Source of the DNA: Candidatus Omnitrophota bacterium
GTDB lineage: Bacteria; Omnitrophota; Gorgyraeia; Zapsychrales; JANLHA01
NCBI GenBank assembly: GCA_023247795.1
Contig: JAHFFT010000016.1
Location: forward strand, 1 to 52,038
Direction of reading: 5' to 3'
DNA length: 52,038 nt
The position numbers were made by a program, and so were the translations under genes. The notes under the pieces are model-generated. The model saw only the letters and a list, made by a program, of their open reading frames with translations, was not told where the DNA came from and did no database searches. Numbering within the stretch: the stretch's first letter is position 1; each line of letters begins with the position of its first letter. Positions 15,729 to 22,199 of the stretch are shown here, one piece after another.

Positions 15729-17401
15729 TATCCTTGCCTTTCCTTTAAGAGCTGGTCAGCGCGTTTCAAAGCATCGTCAATACTTCTGAAAATATTCTCT
15801 TCACCGATGGCCTTGAGGAAACCGGATTGTTCAAAAACCATTAAAGGTTGCGCATGGATTCCGGAAATAATAAAAGGGATTCCATGCTTCAATGAATTCT
15901 TATGCTGTTCGCGTATGGCATTTAAGCCGGTCGCGTCCAGAGAAAGGACATTTCGCATACGGATAATCCTTACTTTTGGATTTCTCCCGGCCTCGTTCAT
16001 GGCCTCCATAAATTTATAAGACGCCCCGAAGAAAAACGGCCCGTTGATCTCATAAATCTCAACGCCCGGCGGGACATGCTTTTTTTCAATGGCGTGGGGG
16101 TCATCACTTTCTTCATCAATGTCCTCCAGCTGATCGGTAATAACACGGACATTGGTTATTAACGCCATACGGCGCATAAAAAGGAATATCGAAAGGATCA
16201 CCCCTATTTGTATGGCCATCGTCAGATCAAAAATCACTGTAATCAAAAATGTCCCCCAAAGGACAGTGACATCGCTGCGAGGACTTTTTAATAACATAAC
16301 GAATGAGTGCCACTCGCTCATATTATACGCCACAATGACCAAAATTCCCGCCAGACAAGCCAGAGGGATATAGACGACCCACTTGCCCAAAAATAACATG
16401 ATCAACAATAGGATGATAGCATGGACCATCCCGGCCACAGGGGTCCTGCCGCCATTATTAATGTTGGTCGCCGTACGTGCGATAGCACCGGTGACCGGAA
16501 TCCCTCCAAAGATAGGAGAAACGATATTCGCTATCCCCTGGGCAACCAGCTCCATATTAGAACGATGCCGCCCTCCGATCATCCCATCAGCCACGACCGC
16601 TGAGAGCAAGGATTCGATCCCTCCTAAAAGAGCGATAGCTATGATCGGCGATGTTAACTGTTTAATGGTCTCCAACTCGATTTTCGGAATCACGGGTGCC
16701 GGGAAATTATTGGGGATCTCTCCAAAACGGCTGCCGATCGTCTCAACAGGCAATTTTAGAAAATGAACGATTAACGTAGACAGGATCAATGCCACCAACG
16801 ATCCCGGGATTTGTTTATTTATTTTCTTCCAAAAAATAATAATAAGCATAGTACCGGCGCTGAGCATAAACGCATAAATGTTAATTGTGCTGACATGCCG
16901 GCCGTATTCGATCCATTTTTGAAAAAATTCAGCAGGAACCCCTCCCATGCTCAATCCCAGGTAATCTTTGATCTGTGATGAAAAAATAATAACGGCGATG
17001 CCGCTTGTAAAACCAACCACCACCGGATAAGGCATGAATTTGATCATCGAACCGATGCGGGCATAACCTAAAATGATCAACAAAATCCCTGCCATGATCG
17101 TTGAAATGTAAAGCCCTTCTATGCCATACTTTTGAATAATACCGTAAACAATGACGACAAAAGCGCCTGTTGGTCCGGCGATCTGGACACGGCTCCCTCC
17201 CAAAAAAGACACAATAAATCCACCGGTAATGGCCGTGATCAAACTTTTTTCCGGTGAGACCCCCGAAGCAATACCAAAAGCAATGGCTAACGGCAATGCC
17301 ACAATGCCAACGATGACCCCGGATGTGCAGTCAGCCATGAATTGGTTGAAAGAATAATTTTTTAAATTTTTTAATAAAGAAATGAATTTGGGTTTGAGCA
17401 T
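15728..17401 (-). CDS. SulP family anion transporter with C-terminal STAS domain
   Basis: 557 residues. The membrane core (~20-430) shows the SulP signature near the N-terminus (GIVALPLAIAFGIASGVSPE, then GPTGAFVV). The STAS domain (~445-550) includes the SLDATGLNAI loop. SulP members move sulfate, bicarbonate, dicarboxylates or other anions, often with Na+ or H+. Sequence alone does not fix the substrate; the bicarbonate-type members are tempting given the ion-pump neighbours, but this is inference. It is the first gene of the operon, with AAGGAACG before the ATG at 17401. The next gene overlaps its stop by one base. Confidence 0.93.
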   Translation of the reverse strand: MLKPKFISLLKNLKNYSFNQFMADCTSGVIVGIVALPLAIAFGIASGVSPEKSLITAITGGFIVSFLGGSRVQIAGPTGAFVVIVYGIIQKYGIEGLYISTIMAGILLIILGYARIGSMIKFMPYPVVVGFTSGIAVIIFSSQIKDYLGLSMGGVPAEFFQKWIEYGRHVSTINIYAFMLSAGTMLIIIFWKKINKQIPGSLVALILSTLIVHFLKLPVETIGSRFGEIPNNFPAPVIPKIELETIKQLTSPIIAIALLGGIESLLSAVVADGMIGGRHRSNMELVAQGIANIVSPIFGGIPVTGAIARTATNINNGGRTPVAGMVHAIILLLIMLFLGKWVVYIPLACLAGILVIVAYNMSEWHSFVMLLKSPRSDVTVLWGTFLITVIFDLTMAIQIGVILSIFLFMRRMALITNVRVITDQLEDIDEESDDPHAIEKKHVPPGVEIYEINGPFFFGASYKFMEAMNEAGRNPKVRIIRMRNVLSLDATGLNAIREQHKNSLKHGIPFIISGIHAQPLMVFEQSGFLKAIGEENIFRSIDDALKRADQLLKERQG

Positions 17402-17536
17402 ACTGAACGTTCCTTAACGGTGTAAAAATATATTATTGCTTATCGGTAGTGGCCGGCTGTTCTTAAATGGATTCTCATAAGTAATGTGTTTGCTTATGCT
17501 AACAATGTTGGGACAGCCGTGAGCAATAACAGCATT
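17402..17536. other. Spacer upstream of sulP
   Basis: AT-rich, containing the motif GTTGGGACAGCC at 17507-17518 that also occurs at 105-116 beyond the fic gene. I find no convincing promoter; transcription of the operon may start here or read in from the VapBC genes upstream. Confidence 0.35.
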
Positions 17537-17662
17537 TCAAAGGATAATTCTGCTCCTATTTTTTCTAAGTGACCTTGCATACATAACCAAGTGATCAAGA
17601 TCAACATCTTCATATTTACTTAATTCCATAGCTTTCAATCCTACAATTTCTTCTCGAGCCAC
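17537..17662 (-). CDS. Small reading frame downstream of VapC, unknown
   Basis: 41 codons starting with GTG at 17662. AGGAG sits 7 bases before the GTG, an ideal Shine-Dalgarno, right after the vapC stop. The peptide begins VAREEIVGLKAMELSKYEDV and continues into a charged helix ending in RSRIIL. It has the look of real coding sequence, but I do not recognise it. It could be a small third gene of the VapBC unit or the 5' remnant of a longer gene cut by recombination. Confidence 0.45.
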   Translation of the reverse strand: MAREEIVGLKAMELSKYEDVDLDHLVMYARSLRKNRSRIIL

Positions 17663-17673
17663 TCAATTTCTCC

Positions 17674-18072
17674 TCACTCCACCCATGACACTTTAATCTC
17701 TTGCTCGATGGCTTTAAAATCTTTGTCCTTTGTGACAAGTTCCCCTTTGCGCAATTTTGTAAGCGCGGCCGCCAATGAATCAACAAAAGAAAGCTTTAAC
17801 GTGACTTTATACAGGGCGGCTTGTTTAGCCAGCGCCATATCGATTTCGACGAATTCAATCGGGAAGGTTTCAATTAACTGCAGGATCTTCTCAGCCTCCT
17901 CTACTCCATGGTTCCGTACTAACACATAATAAACTTCACCTAGATTAACGGTCGTCATGAGGAGATTTTTTTCGCTTTCAGCGGCTTTAGTGAAAAGGTC
18001 TTTGACCTTCGTGTACCCTTGTTCTTTCTCTAAATAAACCATTAAGGCCAAGGCATCCAGGACTTTTACCAT
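17674..18072 (-). CDS. VapC-like PIN-domain toxin
   Basis: 132 residues, a single PIN domain. The acidic active-site residues D6 (KVLDALALM), E46 (NLGEVYYV) and D98 (LSFVDSLAAALT) are present; they bind Mg2+/Mn2+ in this ribonuclease family. VapC toxins cut tRNA or rRNA and are neutralised by the partner antitoxin. The gene overlaps the last 7 bases of the AbrB-type antitoxin gene, the usual order (antitoxin first). It lies near the right edge of the putative island. Confidence 0.88.
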   Translation of the reverse strand: MVKVLDALALMVYLEKEQGYTKVKDLFTKAAESEKNLLMTTVNLGEVYYVLVRNHGVEEAEKILQLIETFPIEFVEIDMALAKQAALYKVTLKLSFVDSLAAALTKLRKGELVTKDKDFKAIEQEIKVSWVE

Positions 18073-18311
18073 TTTTTATCCTCTGCTTCTTTTTCCTTTT
18101 TACGTTCTTCCAAAAGCTGGCGGGTGAGTTTTCCTTTGGTTTTTAAAATGCCGGCGTTTTTTTCGAAGTATTCTTCCGTTAAAGGTTTCAACACGATTTC
18201 GTTCTCTCTTTCAACCACGCAAAGCATGGTCCCCTTTTTTATGTTGAGCCGGCGGCGGATCTTGGAGGGAATAACAATCTGCCCTTTGGTCGTGACAATT
18301 GTCGTAGTCAT
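18066..18311 (-). CDS. AbrB/SpoVT-type antitoxin (VapB-like)
   Basis: About 81 residues. The N-terminal swapped-hairpin DNA-binding domain reads MTTTIVTTKGQIVIPSKIRR, typical of AbrB/MazE/VapB proteins. The C-terminal tail is highly charged (KKEKEAEDKK) and would wrap the toxin. I choose the ATG at 18311 because AAGGGGGTG precedes it by about 7 bases; the frame is open upstream but starts in non-conserved sequence. A TTGACA at 18359-18364 (minus strand) may be the -35 of its promoter, though the -10 is weak. Antitoxins of this class usually repress their own operon. Confidence 0.87.
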   Translation of the reverse strand: MTTTIVTTKGQIVIPSKIRRRLNIKKGTMLCVVERENEIVLKPLTEEYFEKNAGILKTKGKLTRQLLEERKKEKEAEDKKW

Positions 18312-18414
18312 ATCAACGCACCCCCTTTCTGTTAAAAGTGTGCCATAAAATAAATGTATGTCAAATATTTTTTTTCCTACAATACACAGTCGCATTACCT
18401 ATATAAATTTGTTG

Positions 18415-18534
18415 GACAAAATCCTCAAAGTCGCACGCACCGTCGCTGATCTTGCTGGAAAGATAGAGATTTCTCCGGAACATATCGCGGAGGCGATCCA
18501 ATACCGAAATTTGGACAGGAATTGGTGGGGATAA
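18415..18534 (+). pseudogene. Second copy of the comM 3' end (fragment)
   Basis: Forty codons including the stop, starting [20 protein letters not shown] and ending NLDRNWWG. They equal the end of ComM except for one residue (S to N). By hand, 109 of 120 bases agree with 6711-6830; eight codon differences are silent, one changes an amino acid, and the stop is TAA instead of TGA. No homology to comM continues upstream. The silent-site bias shows the fragment evolved as part of a working gene before it was cut. It is in the same orientation as comM 11.7 kb away. Confidence 0.9.
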
Positions 18535-18718
18535 AATTTGCTGGATATTTCTAGATACTGCAGCGATGGCGAAAAGTTTGCCTTACTGAAAAAATTTTGG
18601 TGGCTAGAGATTGGATGTTGTATTCCATAACTCCACTCTCATCAAGAAAGCTTACATGAAATACTCCATCCAACCTCTAACCATACCAAAACCAGAACAA
18701 CCAATGAAAGGCAAACCC
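18535..18718. other. Spacer between the comM fragment and glnB
   Basis: A plus-strand frame of about 30 codons (18539-18631, with FALLKKFWWLEIGCC) reads through the first half but has no good start. I see no other gene, promoter or terminator here. Confidence 0.3.
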
Positions 18719-19060
18719 TTAGCCAATCGCCGACGGGCCTTCCTCACTGGTCCTAATACGAATGCAATTGAGCAACTCCGTGACAAAAATCTTTCCATCA
18801 CCGATCTTGCCGCTGTAGGCGCCTTTGACAATCGCCTTGATGGTTTTGTCCACGAAGTTTTCGTTAACGGCAATGTCAATGCGAATTTTTCGCAACAGAT
18901 TGCCGGTTTCTTTAACACCGCGATAAAATTCATCAACCCCTTTTTGTTTACCATGTCCGAGACATTCGCTGACAGTGATAAGGTTGACTTCTTTAGCATA
19001 AAGTTCCTTTTTGACGTCGTCCAACTTATGCGGTTGGATAATGGCAGTAATCAATTTCAT
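18719..19060 (-). CDS. glnB: P-II family nitrogen regulatory protein
   Basis: 113 residues, full length. P-II trimers sense 2-oxoglutarate and ATP/ADP and bind targets such as AmtB through the T-loop. Visible features are QPHKLDDVKKEL, the T-loop region (GKQKGVDEFYRGVKETGN), GKIGDGKIFV and IRIRTSEEG at the C-terminus. Y46 of the FYRG motif is present. The position of Tyr51, uridylylated in proteobacteria, is not tyrosine here (RGVKET instead of RGAEY), so GlnD-type control is unlikely. It lies 18 bases after amtB in the same unit, so by context it is a GlnK-like regulator of AmtB. Confidence 0.93.
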   Translation of the reverse strand: MKLITAIIQPHKLDDVKKELYAKEVNLITVSECLGHGKQKGVDEFYRGVKETGNLLRKIRIDIAVNENFVDKTIKAIVKGAYSGKIGDGKIFVTELLNCIRIRTSEEGPSAIG

Positions 19061-19078
19061 GGCTATTTTTCCTTTCCC

Positions 19079-20317
19079 TTAGTCTAAAATTGTGTAAGCT
19101 CGTTCATGATGCTGGCTTAAATCTAAACCAACCGCCTCATCTTCTTGAGCAACACGTAAGCCCATCACGACATCAACAACTTTCATAATAATAAAAGTCA
19201 CGATGCCGGAATAAAAGACTGTGATCAATACCGCTTTCAACTGGATCAGGAAAAGTCCGGGATTCCCAAAAAATAAACCGTTAGCCCCTCCCGAGTTAAC
19301 TGTTGTTGTGGCGAAAAGGCCGGTCCCGAGAGCGCCCACCATACCACCGATCCCATGGACGCCAAAGGCATCAAGCGAATCATCATACCCGAATTTCGTT
19401 TTGATGACGCTGACGGCAATGAAGCAAAAAAGGCTGACGAACAGACCAATGTAAATGGCCCCAATCACATTCACAAACCCTGCCGCCGGGGTAATGGCGA
19501 CAAGCCCGGCAACCGCTCCAGTCGCGACACCCAGGGTAGTGGGTTTCCCGCTTTTAAACCATTCGATGGCCGCCCAGCTCAAACCCGCTGCCGCAGTAGC
19601 CACGTGAGTCGCAACGAATGCGCTCGTCGCTAAAGCACCAGAGGTTAACGCGCTTCCCGCGTTGAATCCAAACCAGCCAAACCACAGTAAGACCATACCA
19701 AGAACCGCAAAAGGAATGTTATGGATCGCCATCGGTCTATTTTCATACCCGACTCTTTTACCCAATAGCAAAGCCGACACCAACGCCGCGATCCCGGCAT
19801 TGATATGAACAACCGTGCCTCCGGCAAAATCCAAAGCTCCCATGGCTCGCACTTTTCCTCCAACCGCCCAGACCATATGGCAAATTGGGTCATAAACAAA
19901 AGTTGCCCATAAGACAAGAAATACAAGGAAAGAAGAAAATTTCATTCGCTCCGCAAAGGCACCGATGATGAGCGCCGGGGTAATGACGGCAAACATCATT
20001 TGGAAAATCATAAAAAGCTGATGCGGAATCGTTGCGGCGTAGTCTGCGTTTGGTTCCAGCCCGACGCCATTGAGGGCAAACCAACCCAAATCACCGATGA
20101 AAGGATTCCCCGACGGTTTGAATGCCAAACTGTAGCCGAAAAGAACCCATTGCAGCGAAAGCACGCATAGCGCTGCTAAACATTGCATTAAAACACCCAA
20201 GATATTTTTGCGTCTGACGAGCCCTCCATAAAAAAATGCCAACCCTGGTGTCATCAACATGACGAGGGCCGTGGAAACTAACATCCAGGCGGTATCTCCC
20301 GTATTGATCATGTTCAT
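19079..20317 (-). CDS. amtB: Ammonium transporter AmtB
   Basis: 412 residues, 11 membrane helices expected. It conducts NH3/NH4+ across the inner membrane as a trimer. The twin pore histidines are seen in GGTVVHINAG and DAFGVHGIGG, and the phenylalanine gate region in FQMMFAVITPALIIGAFAER. No cleavable signal peptide is seen; the chain begins directly with TM1. AAAGGAGAAAG precedes the ATG at 20317. It is co-transcribed with glnB, the standard partnership, here with amtB first. The 400-base leader upstream has a promoter, hairpins and a terminator. Confidence 0.96.
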   Translation of the reverse strand: MNMINTGDTAWMLVSTALVMLMTPGLAFFYGGLVRRKNILGVLMQCLAALCVLSLQWVLFGYSLAFKPSGNPFIGDLGWFALNGVGLEPNADYAATIPHQLFMIFQMMFAVITPALIIGAFAERMKFSSFLVFLVLWATFVYDPICHMVWAVGGKVRAMGALDFAGGTVVHINAGIAALVSALLLGKRVGYENRPMAIHNIPFAVLGMVLLWFGWFGFNAGSALTSGALATSAFVATHVATAAAGLSWAAIEWFKSGKPTTLGVATGAVAGLVAITPAAGFVNVIGAIYIGLFVSLFCFIAVSVIKTKFGYDDSLDAFGVHGIGGMVGALGTGLFATTTVNSGGANGLFFGNPGLFLIQLKAVLITVFYSGIVTFIIMKVVDVVMGLRVAQEDEAVGLDLSQHHERAYTILD

Positions 20318-20346
20318 TTCTTTCTCCTTTTTTTACGTTGATTTAT

Positions 20347-20406
20347 TTAAAAACTCAGGTGATTTCCATTCCGCCCTAAGACCGCTGCGCCCATTGAATA
20401 CATCAT
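20347..20406 (-). CDS. Tiny reading frame just before amtB (19 residues)
   Basis: Starts with ATG ATG at 20406, reads MMYSMGAAVLGRNGNHLSF and stops 30 bases before amtB. Its start overlaps the stop of the preceding 16-codon frame by ATGA, a coupling arrangement. It may be a leader peptide; chance is not excluded at this length. Confidence 0.25.
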   Translation of the reverse strand: MMYSMGAAVLGRNGNHLSF

Positions 20407-20453
20407 TGTCTTTTAAAAAAATTCGCATCGATCTTTTCTTTGCCAGCTCTCAT
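20403..20453 (-). CDS. Tiny reading frame in the amtB leader (16 residues)
   Basis: ATG at 20453 with AAGGAG a few bases before it, reading MRAGKEKIDANFFKRQ, then TGA overlapping the next small frame. A leader-peptide candidate, weak on its own. Confidence 0.25.
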   Translation of the reverse strand: MRAGKEKIDANFFKRQ

Positions 20454-20503
20454 TTGCTCCTTGCAAGAATATCATAATGTCCTAACAAGAGCGGTGGCGT
20501 ACC

Positions 20504-20635
20504 CTAAGAATTCCCCTGATAGAGCTCCTGCGGCAACAACGATCCTTTTGCTATTGAACCTCCGCCGCAATCCGTATAAAATAAAAAATCCTCGGTAAGC
20601 ATCCCTATCTGCTTCTCGAGGACTTCTTCGCCCAT
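20504..20635 (-). CDS. Small reading frame across the amtB leader terminator (43 residues)
   Basis: Starts at the ATG at 20635, begins MGEEVLEKQIGMLTEDFLFY and ends ELYQGNS. A GGAAG at 20644-20648 could serve as Shine-Dalgarno, but it lies in the stem of the hairpin at 20645-20668. The frame runs straight through the terminator hairpin, so ribosomes would disrupt it. It may be a regulatory leader peptide. I recognise no family. Confidence 0.35.
   Translation of the reverse strand: MGEEVLEKQIGMLTEDFLFYTDCGGGSIAKGSLLPQELYQGNS
20583..20622 (-). terminator. Intrinsic terminator or attenuator in the amtB leader
   Basis: On the minus strand TCCTCG pairs with CGAGGA and AAGCA/TGCTT pair inside it (20589-20622), followed directly by TTTTTTATTTT. 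It lies about 80-120 bases after the predicted transcription start and some 265 bases before amtB, so it would stop leader transcripts unless bypassed. Confidence 0.6.
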
Positions 20636-20709
20636 TTGATTATCTTCCGACCGACGTGAACACCGGAATCATTTTGAATTTAAGAACAACATTGCTCTTA
20701 ATTTTGAAA

Positions 20710-20738
20710 ATTATATAACCCGGTCTCTCATCTGTCAA
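20710..20738 (-). promoter_or_regulatory. Consensus sigma-70 promoter for amtB-glnB
   Basis: TTGACA (20733-20738), a 17-base spacer and TATAAT (20710-20715) on the minus strand, a perfect match at both boxes. Transcription should start near 20703. This strength in a nitrogen-control operon fits a model in which regulation happens after initiation, in the leader. Confidence 0.8.
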
Positions 20739-20746
20739 GCTTTTTA

Positions 20747-20767
20747 ATCGGAGCTTGCTCCGGGGTT
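20747..20767 (-). repeat. GCAAGCT-core palindrome, copy 3
   Basis: On the minus strand AACCCCGGAGCAAGCTCCGA, with a perfect GGAGC/GCTCC stem. It shares the AACC lead-in and the AGCAAGCT core with the copies at 6873 and 20827. Confidence 0.45.
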
Positions 20768-20826
20768 GCCATCTGAAGGAAGAGCTCGAGAAACTATGGG
20801 TTTCTCGAATTCAGAATACAACTCTG

Positions 20827-20854
20827 ATTCCTCGCAGCTTGCTGCTGGGAGGTT
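20827..20854 (-). repeat. GCAAGCT-core palindromic repeat, copy 2
   Basis: 28 bp, 26 of 28 identical to 6873-6900 on the opposite strand, beginning right at the dedA stop codon. It could serve as the dedA terminator or be a REP-like element. Confidence 0.5.
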
Positions 20855-21510
20855 TATTTTTTACCGCGATAACGTTTCCCTAACTCAAAAATCACCGGCA
20901 AGAGGGAAAGGAAAATGATGACAAGGATCACCACACTGAAATGCTCTTTGATCCAAGGGATATTCCCTAGAAAAAAGCCGCAGGATACAAAAAACGTTAC
21001 CCACAAACTCCCGCCTAGCGCGTTATAAAAAAGAAAAAGTCCGTATTTCATTTGGCCAATCCCTGCCACAAAAGGAGCAAACGTACGGACGATCGGGACG
21101 AACCTTGCTAAAATGATCGTCTTACTGCCATATTTCGCGAAAAATCGCTGTGTCTGTTCCAAATGTTTCTTATTAAAAAACCTGGCCCGCTCCTGACAAA
21201 ACACTTTGGGCCCTAAAAATTTCCCGATGGAATAATTGACGGTGTCGCCTAAAATCGCCGCGGCGATCAAACTCAAAAGCGCAATACAAAAATTCAACGC
21301 GCCGATCGCGGCAAATGCTCCGACGGCAAACAACAGAGAATCTCCGGGGAGAAAAGGAGTAAAGACAATTCCGGTCTCAAAGAAAATGATCAAAAACAAT
21401 AAACAATAAACCCATCCACCGTAGTTCTGGATGATTTGACTCAAATACTTATCAAAATGCAAAATGAATTGGATGATGTGCAATAGACCTTCTAACATAT
21501 TGAGACCCAT
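20854..21510 (-). CDS. DedA family membrane protein
   Basis: About 218 residues with SNARE-associated/VTT-type topology: reentrant segments and four or so helices. Family marks are FFETGIVFTPFLPGDSLLF near the N-terminus, the acidic site after it, and ILARFVPIVRTFAPFVAGIG, with the arginines needed for function in E. coli DedA proteins. Members are proton-dependent and linked to phospholipid (undecaprenyl-phosphate or PE) translocation and envelope homeostasis. I choose the ATG at 21510; another at 21498 is possible, and the frame opens with a TTG at 21543. It is a single gene, followed by repeats and preceded by the terminator of the pilZ gene. Confidence 0.92.
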   Translation of the reverse strand: MGLNMLEGLLHIIQFILHFDKYLSQIIQNYGGWVYCLLFLIIFFETGIVFTPFLPGDSLLFAVGAFAAIGALNFCIALLSLIAAAILGDTVNYSIGKFLGPKVFCQERARFFNKKHLEQTQRFFAKYGSKTIILARFVPIVRTFAPFVAGIGQMKYGLFLFYNALGGSLWVTFFVSCGFFLGNIPWIKEHFSVVILVIIFLSLLPVIFELGKRYRGKK

Positions 21511-21590
21511 TCTAATCAATGCCCTTCCAAAAGGCAACCCCAAAGATGTGAAGTCTCAATGCCTTTTCTACCAAATTTTTACGCTGTATC

Positions 21591-21624
21591 AAAAAAAAGG
21601 AGCCAACTTCTTGGCTCCTTTTTT
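21591..21624 (-). terminator. Strong intrinsic terminator after pilZ
   Basis: A perfect stem GGAGCCAA/TTGGCTCC with a 4-base CTTC loop, flanked by a long A run on one side and a T run on the other (positions 21591-21624). It would stop minus-strand transcription from the pilZ gene and could also work on the plus strand. Confidence 0.9.
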
Positions 21625-21648
21625 GCTTAATCAACTATGGAATAACGA

Positions 21649-22065
21649 TCAAACCAACATTTTGCTGAATCGCTGCTGTAAAATTTTTTCTGCTAACTCC
21701 GTGTCTCCCTTTTCCTCGACCTGCTGCAAAATGGTCTGCGCATCAACGTCCAAATCGGCAAAGGCCACGCGCGTTTCATAGAAAAGATCTTTCGCCTTTT
21801 CTATGGACTCGATCACATGACCTCGCAGATAAAGCATGGTTGACTGGAATGGTGTTTTAAGACGCAGTCCAAGCTTTGTGGATGGTGCCATTGGCTTGCT
21901 CGTGGCAAAGCAGACCCCGCCTTTGCTGATGTCCCGCGCTTGATAAAGATCATGCTGACGATCCGGATCATCGATCTCATAGCAGGAAAGGATAAAGGCC
22001 TTCTTAACTCTTACATCCGTCCGCCGCTCTGATTGTGGAACTTGTTGATTTGAAGCGTTTATCAT
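21649..22065 (-). CDS. PilZ domain protein
   Basis: 138 residues, a single PilZ barrel. The c-di-GMP-binding motifs are present: arginines in ERRTDVRVK near residue 15 and ARDISKGGVCF near residue 45 (the D/N-x-S-x-x-G form). Such proteins change conformation on binding c-di-GMP and act on motility, exopolysaccharide or secretion partners. It is a single gene between a good promoter (22158-22186) and a strong terminator (21591-21624). It is followed by a C-terminal helix (~105-138) that could dimerise. A GGDEF-like response regulator lies 20 kb away in the window. Confidence 0.9.
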   Translation of the reverse strand: MINASNQQVPQSERRTDVRVKKAFILSCYEIDDPDRQHDLYQARDISKGGVCFATSKPMAPSTKLGLRLKTPFQSTMLYLRGHVIESIEKAKDLFYETRVAFADLDVDAQTILQQVEEKGDTELAEKILQQRFSKMLV

Positions 22066-22157
22066 GTGTCATTCCCCCCGTTTTTCCCAAAATGTATTCT
22101 TGAAAGCGCTTACTTCTGCAGCATTAAAAAAAGGCGGGTATTTCCCGCGTCTATTTA

Positions 22158-22186
22158 AGTATAAAACATCCTTCAGCAAAAAACAA
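22158..22186 (-). promoter_or_regulatory. Promoter of the pilZ gene
   Basis: TTGTTT (22181-22186), a 17-base spacer and TATACT (22158-22163) on the minus strand. A short GCGGG/CCCGC hairpin with a T run starts at the predicted transcript 5' end (about 22128-22150). Confidence 0.6.
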
Positions 22187-22199
22187 GGGGACACAACAA

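Larger units (their letters stand above)
6711..18534. mobile_element. Putative genomic island bounded by direct repeats of the comM 3' end
   Basis: The last 40 codons of comM (6711-6830) recur at 18415-18534 in the same orientation, 109 of 120 bases identical by my hand count. Between them lie an orphan antitoxin, a GAPDH 3' relic, the whole Ehr-like/SulP operon, a small reading frame and VapBC. Direct repeats of a gene's 3' end are the classic trace of integration at that site. Nearly all differences are synonymous, as expected if the incoming copy came from another lineage. I see no integrase or transposase inside, so it may be decayed, or homologous recombination may have brought it in. 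The interval is my inference. Confidence 0.5.
20318..20853 (-). promoter_or_regulatory. Long amtB leader and intergenic region
   Basis: 535 bases with a structured minus-strand layout. It runs from a consensus promoter (20710-20738) through a hairpin at about 20680-20701 and a second at 20645-20668 to a terminator-like hairpin with a T-run (20583-20622). Small reading frames follow at 20504-20635, 20403-20453 and 20347-20406, the last two sharing ATGA, and then the amtB start. Nearer DedA are two repeat palindromes and a TCGAGAAA/TTTCTCGA hairpin (20786-20808). The arrangement looks like transcription attenuation of amtB-glnB. I do not recognise a catalogued riboswitch. Confidence 0.5.

Noticed and set aside
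18415-18534. Very recent tandem duplication of the comM end
   Set aside because: 11 of 120 bases differ and nearly all differences are silent, which a recent copy would not show.
20500-20710. Known riboswitch (glutamine, glycine, SAM, ydaO and others) in the amtB leader
   Set aside because: I compared remembered cores by eye and found no convincing match; the hairpins are reported as an uncharacterised leader.
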